Origin: Streptomyces guryensis
GTDB lineage: Bacteria; Actinomycetota; Actinomycetes; Streptomycetales; Streptomycetaceae
DNA: 64,000 bases
NCBI RefSeq assembly: GCF_021261325.1
Contig: NZ_JAJSBI010000004.1
Span: 186,001 to 250,000, forward strand
Direction of reading: 5' to 3'
The notes under the pieces were generated by a model, which made no database searches, was not told the origin of the DNA, and worked only from the letters and a program-made list of their open reading frames with translations. Positions 13,424 through 22,236 of this stretch are shown in pieces. The number at the start of each line of letters is the position of its first letter. Position 1 is the stretch's first letter. The position numbers and the translations under genes were made by a program.

Positions 13424-14719
13424 GCCCGCCCGCCCCCTGGGACAGGGGAACGACGGAACCGAACGACATCGCGGCCGCCGACGGCGAGAACACCCCACCC
13501 GCACCCGACAACGAGAGGGAAACGGTTGGTGCGGGTGGGCACGAACCCGCCAAAGGCGAAGCCGAGGCGGTCGGCCACGCCAGACGCCCGCAGGGCCCCA
13601 CCAAGGCCGGAAGAACCGTCGGGCTCCTGCTCGGCCTGGCCGCAGGCGACGCCGCCGGCTGGCCCGCCGCCCGCCACCGCGCAGCCCGTATGCCCGAGTG
13701 GACACGCCGCCTCACCCGTGAACTCGACACCTTCGCCGAACAGAACGCCACCACCACCCTCCCCGTCCCCATCGCCTTGAACCAACCCCCCGAACCCCTC
13801 CGCCTCGGCCCTTCCGACGACGCCGAGTGGGCGGCCTTCGCCGCAGAGGCACTCCTCCGCGCCGGCGACGACACCGCCCTCGGCGACCTCCCCCGCGAAC
13901 GCCGTACCCGAGCCGCGATCGACCTCACCTGGAACGCCGTGGCCGCCGAAGTCGCCGCCGCGGCGAACCGCGCACCCGAGATCGAGTCCGCCGTCCTCCC
14001 CCTCCGCGCCCGTATCTCCGTCCGCGCCGGCCTCGGCAACCTCGCCACCGGCCTGCGTCCGCCCGCCACCGGCCACGACAACCCCCACTACTTCGACGAC
14101 GCGGCCTGCGTACGGGCCTGCGTGCTCGCCGTGGCCCACCCCGGCGCCCCCCCGACTCGCCGCCGACCTGGCCGAGTTCGACGCCCGCTACACCCAGGAC
14201 GGCGACGGAGTGCACGGTGCCCGGGCGATGGCGGCGGCACTCGCACTGGCCCTGGCCGGCGCGGACGCCGAGACCTGCGTGAATGCCGCCCTCACCGAAC
14301 TCCCCGAGACCACGGAGATCGGCCGCAACGCCCGCCACGCCCTCAAGCTGGCCGCCGGCGCCGAGACCGCCTTCACCCTGATCCCCCTGCTGGAACACCA
14401 GATCGTCGACCACGTCTACAGCTACGGCATCGCCGCAGCCGAAACGGTCCCGGTGGCCCTGGCCCTCACCGCCGCGTCGAACGGCCGTATCGCCGAAGCG
14501 GTACCGGCCGCGGCCTGTCTCTCCCGGGTCGCCGACTCGGCCCCGGCGCTCGCCGGCGCCCTGACCGGCGCGCTGGGCGGCGCCGCGTCGATCCCGCCGT
14601 CCTGGCGGGAAGCCTGCCGTACCCTCTCCGGCTGCGCACTCCCCCGCCTCACCGGCACCGACCTGGTGGAACTCGCCGAACTCCTGGAAGCCACACAACC
14701 GGCCCCACCAGGAGGATGA
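13420..14719 (+). pseudogene. ADP-ribosylglycohydrolase family protein, paralogue 2 (frameshifted)
   Basis: Begins with the ATG of an ATGA overlap with the upstream gene. Coding is clear in one frame to about 14150, then continues in the next frame (LAADLAEFDARYTQDGDGVHG) to TGA at 14717-14719. The switch is at a run of seven C (14147-14153). With six C the gene would read GAPRLAADLAEF and give 432 residues. This may be a sequencing error, a true mutation or phase variation. Even when repaired the motifs are weak: SDDAEW replaces TDDT near residue 133, and the C-terminal site reads LSRVADSA without the usual paired Asp. It may therefore be a degenerate or non-catalytic member. Confidence 0.8.
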
Positions 14720-14727
14720 TTCGGGCC

Positions 14728-15894
14728 ATGAGGCCCAAAAACCCCAAAACCAGCCTGGAGGACCGGATCACCGGGGCCCTCGTGGGCGCGGCGGTGGGCG
14801 ACGCCCTCGGCGGCCCCGTCGAGGGCTACTCCCCCGACCAGATCCTCGAACGCCACAGCGGCCGCGTCCACGGCATCGTCGGCCCCTGGAACGGCGAGGC
14901 CTGGCGCACGGCCCGCCCCATCGCGCCGTACCACAAGGGCGACGGCCACGTCACCGACGACACCTTGATGACGCACGCCCTGATCCGGGTCTACGCGCAG
15001 GTCCGCGACCACCTCGACGCGTACGCGATCGCGGACCACCTGGTCCCCGACCTGATGACGAACCCACGCTGGATCCCGGAACTTCAGCAGGAAGCCCTCC
15101 CGCTGCACCGCGTCTTCCTGGCGGAGAAATGGCTGGTGGCCCGCCTCCACTACGGCCATGTCGACCCCCGCGAGGCCGGCGTCGGGAACATCGTCAACTG
15201 CGGCGCGGCGATGTACATGGCTCCGGCGGGCCTGGTGAACGCGGCGAACCCCACGGCCGCCTATACCGAGGCGATCGACATCGCGGGCGCCCACCAGTCG
15301 TCGTACGGCCGCGAGGCGGCAGGCGTCCTCGCGGCGGCGGTGGCCGCGGCCGCCGCCCCGGGAGCGACCCCGGACTCGATCGTCAGCACGGCCCTCTCCC
15401 TCGCGAAGGACGGCACCCGTACCGCGATCGAGAAGGTCTGCGAAGTGGCGTCCCGCCACACGGACTTCGAATCCGCCCTGATCCCACTGCGGGAGGCAGT
15501 CGCCCCCTACGACACGGTGGGCCCGGACTACCGCGCCCCTTCCCTCGGGGCCCGCCGCCCGTCGCGCCTCCACTCGATCGAGGAACTCCCCATCGCCCTG
15601 GGCATGTTGCTGGTGTCCCACGGCGACTACCGCCACGCCGTCCTGGGCGCGGTGAACTACGGCCGCGACTGCGACTCGATCGCGACGATGGCCGGCGCGC
15701 TCGCGGGGGCCCTGGGCTCCCCGGTCCCGGAGGACTGGTCGAAGCAGGTGGCGGAGGCAAGCCGCCTGGACCTGTGGGAACCGGCGACGACCCTCACCGC
15801 CGTGACCCGAGAGATCTTCGAACGGGACGTACACCGCCGCAGGGCCCACGAGTCGGCGTTCACGACCATCGGAGACCCGAGATGCTCCGACTGA
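14728..15894 (+). CDS. ADP-ribosylglycohydrolase family protein, paralogue 3
   Basis: 388 residues. It has the full ARG motif set: GALVGAAVGDALGGP (16-30), TDDT at 76-79 and the second metal motif NYGRDCDSIATMAGALAG at 310-327. Two in-frame ATGs exist: 14716, in an ATGA overlap with the previous gene but with GGAGG directly abutting it, and 14728, with GGAGG 12 bases upstream. I prefer the latter on spacing. It overlaps the next gene by 13 bases. Confidence 0.92.
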   Translation: MRPKNPKTSLEDRITGALVGAAVGDALGGPVEGYSPDQILERHSGRVHGIVGPWNGEAWRTARPIAPYHKGDGHVTDDTLMTHALIRVYAQVRDHLDAYAIADHLVPDLMTNPRWIPELQQEALPLHRVFLAEKWLVARLHYGHVDPREAGVGNIVNCGAAMYMAPAGLVNAANPTAAYTEAIDIAGAHQSSYGREAAGVLAAAVAAAAAPGATPDSIVSTALSLAKDGTRTAIEKVCEVASRHTDFESALIPLREAVAPYDTVGPDYRAPSLGARRPSRLHSIEELPIALGMLLVSHGDYRHAVLGAVNYGRDCDSIATMAGALAGALGSPVPEDWSKQVAEASRLDLWEPATTLTAVTREIFERDVHRRRAHESAFTTIGDPRCSD

Positions 15895-17321
15895 CCTGGG
15901 TCCAGCCGGAGGACCTGATCGGCCACGAGCTGCGCCAGGCCGCCCTGGACGGCCGCGAGCCCTCGGCGATCGCGGCGAGATGGAGAGCGGCGGGCGGCCC
16001 GGAGGCCCCCCTGCGCGCAGGCGCATCAGCGCAACCGGCGTCACGCTATCTGCGTCTGCTGGCAAAGGACCTGCTGGACGAACTGGCAGACCTGCCAAGC
16101 AGGTTGGAGGACAAGGAACCCACCGACCTCGCGAGTATCAAGGCCGGCTGTCCGGCGTGGCCGGCTCCAGCTGCGGGCAGTCGTGCCGCCAGGGCGGCTC
16201 CCGACCCGAAGAGAGGCGGCACCCCGCAAGCGCGGGCCGGCGCCCCCGCCCTGACAGCACCCCCCACCCACGCCCGCCTGGAAGCCGCCTGGCTGGGCCG
16301 AGCCACCGGCTGCCTCCTGGGCAAACCCGTGGAAAAACTCCCCCTGGAAGCCATCCGCGCACTGGCGCAAGCCACCGGAAACTGGCCCCTGACCACCTAC
16401 TTCACAGCCCACGGCGCCCCCGAAGAACTCCTCTCGAAACACCCCTGGAACCGCCGCTCGGCAACAACCTCCCTCGCCGAGAACATCGACGGCATGCCCG
16501 AGGACGACGACCTCAACTACCCCCTCCTCAACCTCCTCCTGCTCCAACGCCACGGCAGACACTTCACCCCCACCGACGTGGCCGACCTCTGGCTGTCCGA
16601 ACTCCCGGCGGGCCGCACCTTCACCGCCGAACGCATCGCCTACCGCAACCTCCTCCTCGGCCTGGAGCCACCCCACACCGCCCGCCACCGCAACCCCTTC
16701 CGCGAATGGATCGGCGCCCTCATCCGAGCCGACGTCCACGGCTGGACCAACCCCGGCGACCCGGCCGCCGCGGCGGAACAGGCCCACCGCGACGCCACCC
16801 TCACCCACACCGCCAACGGCGTCTACGCGGCGATGTTCACGGCGGCCACCATCGCGCAGGCGGCCACCGCCACCCACGACATCCATGCCTGCCTCCGCAC
16901 CGGCCTCACGGTGATCCCACCCCACTCCCGCCTGGCCCAGGCCATCCGCCACGCCATCCGACTCGCCGTGGAACACGCCGACTTCGAATCCGTCGTCGAC
17001 GAACTCCACGCCACCCACGCCGACACCCACCACTGGGTCCACGCCGTCCCCAACACGGCCCTGATCGCCGCCGCCCTCACCCACGCGAACGGCGATTTCA
17101 CCGGCTCCATCTGCCGTGCCGTATCGGGCGGTTGGGACACGGACTCCAACGGCGCCACAGCAGGCAGCATCGCCGCCCTCCTGGCCGGCACCCCCCTCGC
17201 CCTCCCCGACCGCTGGACCACCCCCCTCAAGAACCGGCTGGCCACCTCCGTCGGCGACTTCAACGGCATCGGCTTCGACAGCCTGGCCCACCTCACCCTC
17301 CGGGAGGCATCCCGCCCATGA
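15882..17321 (+). CDS. ADP-ribosylglycohydrolase family protein, paralogue 4, with N-terminal extension
   Basis: 479 residues. An N-terminal domain of about 85 residues starts MLRLTWVQPEDLIGHELRQA. An Ala/Arg/Pro-rich linker (about 85-130) and a divergent ARG domain follow. The domain starts at AAWLGRATGCLLGKPVEKLP, with PEDDDLNY near residue 208 in place of TDDT and GGWDTDSNGATAGS near the C terminus. The acidic replacement suggests a different substrate subgroup. The start lies within the end of paralogue 3 after GGAG, and its stop overlaps the ribokinase ATG. The linker DNA (about 16140-16240) looks like an inserted repeat. Confidence 0.88.
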   Translation: MLRLTWVQPEDLIGHELRQAALDGREPSAIAARWRAAGGPEAPLRAGASAQPASRYLRLLAKDLLDELADLPSRLEDKEPTDLASIKAGCPAWPAPAAGSRAARAAPDPKRGGTPQARAGAPALTAPPTHARLEAAWLGRATGCLLGKPVEKLPLEAIRALAQATGNWPLTTYFTAHGAPEELLSKHPWNRRSATTSLAENIDGMPEDDDLNYPLLNLLLLQRHGRHFTPTDVADLWLSELPAGRTFTAERIAYRNLLLGLEPPHTARHRNPFREWIGALIRADVHGWTNPGDPAAAAEQAHRDATLTHTANGVYAAMFTAATIAQAATATHDIHACLRTGLTVIPPHSRLAQAIRHAIRLAVEHADFESVVDELHATHADTHHWVHAVPNTALIAAALTHANGDFTGSICRAVSGGWDTDSNGATAGSIAALLAGTPLALPDRWTTPLKNRLATSVGDFNGIGFDSLAHLTLREASRP

Positions 17322-18211
17322 CCCACATCGTCGTACTGGGCAGCACGAACATGGACCTCGTCACCTACGTCGAGAAGGCCCCGCAGCGGGGAGAGACCGT
17401 GACGGGACGGGAATTCCGTACGATCCCCGGCGGCAAGGGCGCCAACCAGGCGATCGCCGCGGCCCGCGCGGGCGCCACCGTCTCGATGATCGGCGCGGTC
17501 GGCAACGACGCCTACGGCACCCGCCTCCGCTCCACCCTGGAAGACTCGGGCGTCGACACCGACCTCCTCCGCACCGTCGAAGGCCCCTCCGGCACCGCCC
17601 ACATCGTCGTCGACGACGAAGGCGGCAACTCGATCGTGGTGATCTCCGGCGCCAACGGCACCGTCGACCACCTCGTCCTCGGCGACGACGGCCTCATCGC
17701 CTCCGCAGACGCCCTGCTCCTCCAGCTGGAGATCCCGCTCGCGGCGGTGCTGGCGGGCGCGCGGGCCGCCCGCGCACACGGCGTCCGTACGATCCTCACC
17801 CCGGCCCCCGCTCAGCCGCTCCCGCTCGAACTCTTCGCCGCCACCGACCTGTTGGTCCCCAACGAGCACGAAGCGGCCACTCTGACCGGCCGCACCGACC
17901 CGCGCAGCGCGGCCGTGGCCCTGCTCGACGAGGTGCCGGAGGTGGTCGTCACCCTGGGCGCGGCGGGCAGTCTGTACGCGGCCCGCGGCGCAGACCCGCT
18001 CACCGTCCCCGCACCGCAGGTCACCGCCGTGGACTCGACGGGCGCGGGCGACACCTTCGTCGGTGCCCTCGCCGTGGCCCTGGCCGAGGGGCGGCCGATG
18101 CGGTCCGCGCTGGCCTGGGCGGGAGCGGCCGCGGCGCTCTCCGTCCAGCGGCCCGGCGCGTCGGCGTCGATGCCCTGCCGCCCGGAGATCGAAGCGCAGT
18201 TCACGTCATGA
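17318..18211 (+). CDS. rbsK: Ribokinase (PfkB family)
   Basis: 297 residues, normal for RbsK. It phosphorylates D-ribose at O5 with ATP. Motifs are GSTNMDLV near the N terminus, the sugar-binding PGGKGANQAIAAARAG (about 36-51), LVPNEHEA and the catalytic/anion-hole DSTGAGDTFVGALA (Asp base near residue 242). The ATG is in an ATGA overlap with paralogue 4 and follows GGGAGG. Its place directly after glycohydrolases that can release ribose or ADP-ribose suggests it salvages the sugar product (inference). Confidence 0.95.
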   Translation: MTHIVVLGSTNMDLVTYVEKAPQRGETVTGREFRTIPGGKGANQAIAAARAGATVSMIGAVGNDAYGTRLRSTLEDSGVDTDLLRTVEGPSGTAHIVVDDEGGNSIVVISGANGTVDHLVLGDDGLIASADALLLQLEIPLAAVLAGARAARAHGVRTILTPAPAQPLPLELFAATDLLVPNEHEAATLTGRTDPRSAAVALLDEVPEVVVTLGAAGSLYAARGADPLTVPAPQVTAVDSTGAGDTFVGALAVALAEGRPMRSALAWAGAAAALSVQRPGASASMPCRPEIEAQFTS

Positions 18212-19398
18212 ACGAAGCCCCTCTCACCGGCCTGCGCGTCCTCGACCTGGCCACCCTCTTCGCCGGCCCGCTCGCCGCCACGATGCTCGGCGACTTCGGC
18301 GCGGAGGTCATCAAGGTCGAGCACCCGGCGAAGCCCGACCCCTCCCGCGGCCACGGCCCGTCGAAGGACGGCGTCGGCCTGTGGTGGAAGCTCCTCGGCC
18401 GCAACAAGCAGACCATCACCCTCGACCTGTCGAAGCCGGGCGGCCGCTCCACCCTGCTGCGCCTCGTGGCGACCGCCGACGTCGTCATCGAGAACTTCCG
18501 TCCCGGCACGCTGGAGAAGTGGGACCTGGGCTGGGCTGAGCTGTCCGCCGCCAACCCCCGCCTGATCCTCACCAGGGTCACCGCCTTCGGCCAGTTCGGC
18601 CCGTATGCGCACCGCCCCGGCTTCGGCACCCTCGCCGAGGCCATGAGCGGTTTCGCCGCGATCACCGGCGAACCGGACGCATCCCCCACGCTGCCGCCCT
18701 TCGGCCTCGCCGACTCCATCGCCGGCCTGGCCACCGCCTACGCCGTCATGACCGCACTCTGCGCCCGCGACCGCACCGGCGAGGGCCAGGTCGTCGACAT
18801 GGCGATCATCGAGCCGATCCTGACCGTCCTCGGCCCCCAGCCGACCTGGTACGACCAGCTGGGGTACGTGCAGCAGCGCACCGGCAACCGGTCCGCCAAC
18901 AACGCGCCCCGGAACACCTACCGCACCGCCGACGGCACCTGGGTCGCCGTCTCGACCTCCGCCCAGTCCATCGCGGAACGCGTCATGTGCCTGGTGGGCC
19001 GCCCGGAGCTGATCGACGAGCCGTGGTTCGCGACGGGCGCCGACCGCGCCCGGCACGCCGACGTCCTGGACGAGGCGGTCGGCACCTGGATCGCCGAGCG
19101 CACCCGCGACGAGGTCCTCGCGGCCTTCGAGAAGGCCGAGGCCGCGGTGGCACCCATCCAGGACGTACGGGAGGTGATGACCGATCCGCAGTACGCGGCC
19201 CTGGACACGATCACCACCGTCGACGACCCGGACCTCGGGTCCCTGCGCATGCAGAACGTCCTCTTCCGCCTCTCCGCCACCCCCGGCGCGATCCGCTGGG
19301 CGGGCCGCCCGCACGGCGCCGACACGGAGGCGGTCCTGACCGGTCTCGGTCTGAGCCCTGCCGAGCTGACGACCCTGCGCGAGGAGGGCGCCGTATGA
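18208..19398 (+). CDS. CaiB/BaiF family (type III) CoA-transferase
   Basis: 396 residues. The family moves CoA between carboxylic acids, with an Asp that forms the acyl-anhydride. Typical segments are LRVLDLATLFAGPLAATMLG, DFGAEVIKVEHP, NKQTITLDL, VVIENFRPGTLEKW and the catalytic Asp region GEGQVVDMAI (about 188-197). Residues LTRVTAFGQFGPYAHRPG are also conserved. ATGA overlaps join it to ribokinase and to the CitE-like gene, so the three are co-translated. The acid substrate is unknown. Confidence 0.93.
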   Translation: MNEAPLTGLRVLDLATLFAGPLAATMLGDFGAEVIKVEHPAKPDPSRGHGPSKDGVGLWWKLLGRNKQTITLDLSKPGGRSTLLRLVATADVVIENFRPGTLEKWDLGWAELSAANPRLILTRVTAFGQFGPYAHRPGFGTLAEAMSGFAAITGEPDASPTLPPFGLADSIAGLATAYAVMTALCARDRTGEGQVVDMAIIEPILTVLGPQPTWYDQLGYVQQRTGNRSANNAPRNTYRTADGTWVAVSTSAQSIAERVMCLVGRPELIDEPWFATGADRARHADVLDEAVGTWIAERTRDEVLAAFEKAEAAVAPIQDVREVMTDPQYAALDTITTVDDPDLGSLRMQNVLFRLSATPGAIRWAGRPHGADTEAVLTGLGLSPAELTTLREEGAV

Positions 19399-20225
19399 CA
19401 GCGCCCCCGCTCACCTGGCTCTACGCCCCCGGCGACCGCCCGCACGTGGTCGCCAAGGCACTGGCCGCCGGCGCCGACGTCGTCGTGATCGACCTGGAGG
19501 ACGCGGTCGCCCCGGACCGCAAGGAGTACGCCCGCGCGGCCACCGCCGAACTCCTCTCCGCCCCGCAGCCGGTCCCGGTCCACGTCCGCGTGAACGCCCT
19601 GGACGGCCCGCTGGCGCCCCGGGACCTGGACGCGGTGGCCGACCGGCCCGGGCTCTCGGGTCTGCGCCTGCCGAAGGTCACCTCTCCCGAGCAGATCATC
19701 CGCACCGCGGAACGCTCCGCACCCTCGACCGCCGGTGCCCCCGCTCTGTACGCCCTCCTGGAAACCGCCCTGGCCGTCGAGCACGCCCATGCCATCGCCT
19801 CCGCCCACCCCACCCTGCGCGGCATCGCCCTCGGGGAAGCGGATCTACGGGCCGACCTGGGGGTACGCGAGGACGCCGGTCTCGACTGGTGCCGCTCCCG
19901 GATCGTCGTAGCCGCCCGGGCGGCGGGTCTGCCACCCTCGCCCCAGTCGGTCCACCCGGACATCCGCGACCTGGAGGGCCTGGCGGCCTCCTGCGCGCAC
20001 GGCCGCACCCTCGGCTTCCTGGGCCGCGCGGCCATCCACCCCCGCCAGCTCCCCATCATCGAACGGGCCTACCTCCCCACGGAGCGGGAGGTCGAGGAGG
20101 CCGAGACGATCCTCAAGGCGGCGACGACACAGCAGGGCGCCCAGGCCCTGCCGGACGGAAGGTTCATCGACGCGGCGGTGGTGGCGGCGGCGCGCCGCAC
20201 GCTGTCGCTCGCCCGCCGGAACTGA
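19395..20225 (+). CDS. HpcH/HpaI aldolase, citrate lyase beta-subunit (CitE)-like protein
   Basis: 276 residues. The N terminus WLYAPGDRPH and VVVIDLEDAVAPDRKEYAR (about 28-46) are the CitE-like substrate and Mg2+ signature. The metal ligands LLETALAVEHAHAI and GEADLRADLG lie mid-protein and the C-terminal AIHPRQLPIIERAY is well conserved. CitE-like proteins cleave or hydrolyse acyl-CoAs such as citramalyl-, malyl- or beta-methylmalyl-CoA. Following a CoA-transferase it could cleave the CoA ester made by that enzyme. GAGGAGGGC precedes the ATG. It is the last gene of the operon, followed by a strong terminator. Confidence 0.93.
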   Translation: MTAPPLTWLYAPGDRPHVVAKALAAGADVVVIDLEDAVAPDRKEYARAATAELLSAPQPVPVHVRVNALDGPLAPRDLDAVADRPGLSGLRLPKVTSPEQIIRTAERSAPSTAGAPALYALLETALAVEHAHAIASAHPTLRGIALGEADLRADLGVREDAGLDWCRSRIVVAARAAGLPPSPQSVHPDIRDLEGLAASCAHGRTLGFLGRAAIHPRQLPIIERAYLPTEREVEEAETILKAATTQQGAQALPDGRFIDAAVVAAARRTLSLARRN

Positions 20226-20226
20226 G

Positions 20227-20266
20227 GACGAGGGCGCCCGGGCCTGGTGGCCCGGGCGCCCTCGTC
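20227..20266. terminator. Strong hairpin terminator between the glycohydrolase operon and lgt
   Basis: Perfect 18-bp arms (20227-20244 and 20249-20266) with a TGGT loop, placed between two convergent genes and so able to stop both. Confidence 0.85.
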
Positions 20267-20282
20267 GACGTACGACCGACCG

Positions 20283-21272
20283 TCAGCTCTTCTTGGCCGA
20301 CTCGGCCTCGCCCTTCGTCTTGTCCTTCGCCTCGTCCTTCGCCGCTTCGTCCGCCTGCTCCGCGGCGGGGCCCTCCGCGGCCGACTTCGGCTCCGAGGAG
20401 TCCGCCTCGTCCTTCTCGGCGGTCTCGTCGTCACCCCCGGCCTCGGCCTCCAGGGCAGCCGGCTCGACGGCTTCCTCCCGGCCCGGCCGCTTCTTCGCCG
20501 ACACCACGATGTACGTCACGGCGAGCAGGAAGACGATCAGCGCGGTCCAGTCGTTGAGCCGCAGGCCCAGGATGTGGTGGGCGTCGTCGACGCGCATGTA
20601 CTCGATCCACGCCCGGCCCACGCAGTACGCGGCGACATACAGCGCGAACGCCCGCCCATGACCCAACTGGAAGCGACGGTCCGCCCAGATCACGAGCAGC
20701 GCGACGCCGATGCACCAAAGGGACTCGTAGAGGAACGTCGGGTGGTAGTACCCGGGCACACGGCCGTCCGCCGAGGACGTGATGTGCAGCGCCCAGGGAA
20801 GGTGGGTCTCCTTGCCGTACAGCTCCTGGTTGAACCAGTTGCCCCAGCGGCCGATGGCCTGCGCGAAGGCGATACCGGGGGCGATGGCGTCGGCGTAGGC
20901 GGGCAACGGGATGCCCCGGCGCCGGCAACCGATCCACGCGCCGACCGCACCGAGCGCGATCGCACCCCAGATGCCCAGGCCGCCCTGCCACACCTTGAAG
21001 GCGTCCACCCAGTCACGGCCCTGGCTGAAGTACAGCTCGTAGTCCGTGATCACGTGGTAGAGGCGACCGCCGACCAGGCCGAACGGCACCGCCCAGACAG
21101 CGATGTCGGCCACCGTGCCGGCCCGCCCACCGCGGGCGAGCCAGCGCTTGTTGCCGAGCCAGACCGCGACGAAGACGCCGATGATGATGCAGAACGCGTA
21201 GCCGCGCAGCGGGATGGGGCCGAGATACAGCACCCCGCGCGACGGGCTCGGAATATAGGCAAGTTCTTCCAT
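20283..21272 (-). CDS. lgt: Prolipoprotein diacylglyceryl transferase
   Basis: 329 residues. Lgt attaches diacylglycerol from phosphatidylglycerol to the lipobox Cys of prolipoproteins in the membrane. Seven membrane helices are visible. Signature segments are GLVGGRLYHVITD (about 65-77), the Lgt box GRWGNWFNQELYG (about 143-155) and GRAWIEYMRVDD. The C-terminal 60 residues are a highly charged Ala/Glu/Lys tail (EADEAAKDEAKDKTKGE-like), common in Streptomyces Lgt and probably cytosolic. The pathway partner lspA is 40 kb away in this window. Confidence 0.97.
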   Translation of the reverse strand: MEELAYIPSPSRGVLYLGPIPLRGYAFCIIIGVFVAVWLGNKRWLARGGRAGTVADIAVWAVPFGLVGGRLYHVITDYELYFSQGRDWVDAFKVWQGGLGIWGAIALGAVGAWIGCRRRGIPLPAYADAIAPGIAFAQAIGRWGNWFNQELYGKETHLPWALHITSSADGRVPGYYHPTFLYESLWCIGVALLVIWADRRFQLGHGRAFALYVAAYCVGRAWIEYMRVDDAHHILGLRLNDWTALIVFLLAVTYIVVSAKKRPGREEAVEPAALEAEAGGDDETAEKDEADSSEPKSAAEGPAAEQADEAAKDEAKDKTKGEAESAKKS

Positions 21273-21354
21273 GGCAGAACCGACGCTACCGTGCCGGGCC
21301 GGGCCGACGGCAGGCAGCCCGGCTACGGGTCCATAACAGGCGGACTTGAAACTC

Positions 21355-22128
21355 TTACCCCTTGTTCGCCGCCAGCACCATCTGCTTCAGCTTCGCAGGC
21401 GTCAGCGTCTGGTCCTGGAAGATGTTCTTGCCGTCGAGCAGCACGGTCGGTGTTCCGCTGAAACGGCCGGCCTTGAAGGCGGCGTTCGACTTGTCGACCC
21501 AACTGTCGTGCTTGCCGTCGTTGACGCACTTGCGGAAGGCCGCGGTGTCGAGGCCGCCCACCTTGCCCGACAGGTCGATCAGCTTGGCATTGTTCGCGAA
21601 GGTGTCGACGGTTTCCTTGGGCTGGTTCTCGTAGAGCACGTCGTGGTAGTCGCGGAACTTTCCGGCGTTCTGGGCGCAGGCGGCGGCATTGCCCGCGCGG
21701 AGGGAGCCGGTGCCGCCGAGGTTGCCGTCGATGAGCCGGACCAGGTGGTATTCGATTCTGAGCTTGCCGGAGTCGGTCAGCGCATGGAGTGTCGGGCGGT
21801 ACACCGTCTCGAAGGCCTGGCAGGCCGGGCAGCGGAAGTCCTCCCAGATCGTCAGCGTCGGCTTGGCGCTGTCCTTGCCCACGGCGATCGCGAGGCCGTC
21901 CTTGCCCTGCGCCCCGGAAGGCGCCACGACCGGGCCCGAGCTCTTGTTCTTGTCCTTGCCCACGTTCGCGGCGACCACCCCGATCACCGCCGCGAGGCCC
22001 AGGACGCAGACGACGCTCGCGCCCACGATCAGCGTCCGCCGTCGCTTCTCCGCGGCCTTCTGCTTCTCACGCTCGACCGCCAGCCGCTCCCGGGCGGTGC
22101 GCTTTCCGTCACGGTTCTTCTCGCTCAC
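21355..22128 (-). CDS. DsbA-like thiol-disulfide oxidoreductase (thioredoxin fold), membrane anchored
   Basis: 257 residues from GTG 22128 with GGGGGT upstream. A charged cytosolic N terminus and one membrane helix (RRTLIVGASVVCVLGLAAVI) are followed by an extracytoplasmic DsbA-like domain. The redox motif CPAC is in EDFRCPACQAF at about residues 94-104, and the cis-Pro loop in FSGTPTVLLDG. A second Cys pair (AAACAQ, FRKCVND) could form a structural disulfide. It probably oxidises or isomerises secreted proteins. It resembles the protein at 52590-53414. Confidence 0.88.
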   Translation of the reverse strand: MSEKNRDGKRTARERLAVEREKQKAAEKRRRTLIVGASVVCVLGLAAVIGVVAANVGKDKNKSSGPVVAPSGAQGKDGLAIAVGKDSAKPTLTIWEDFRCPACQAFETVYRPTLHALTDSGKLRIEYHLVRLIDGNLGGTGSLRAGNAAACAQNAGKFRDYHDVLYENQPKETVDTFANNAKLIDLSGKVGGLDTAAFRKCVNDGKHDSWVDKSNAAFKAGRFSGTPTVLLDGKNIFQDQTLTPAKLKQMVLAANKG

Positions 22129-22143
22129 ACCCCCAGAACGAAG

Positions 22144-22170
22144 CCGGGGAGGCGCAATGCGCCTCCCCGG
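22144..22170 (-). terminator. Hairpin terminator downstream of trpA
   Basis: Inverted repeat CCGGGGAGGCGCA / TGCGCCTCCCCGG with a single unpaired base at the centre, in the gap after trpA and just upstream of the DsbA-like gene. It would separate the trp transcript from the downstream genes. Confidence 0.65.
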
Positions 22171-22236
22171 TCCCAGATCCACTCGTTCGGAGGACCCGCA
22201 CGAAATGAGCGGACCCACATGAGATGAACTGCTCGG

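Noticed and set aside
12214..15894. A single 1226-codon plus-strand frame across three glycohydrolase genes
   Set aside because: It is an artefact of the frame running through the frameshifted gene and the antecedent region; conserved motifs appear in it only in parts and separate starts and stops are clear.
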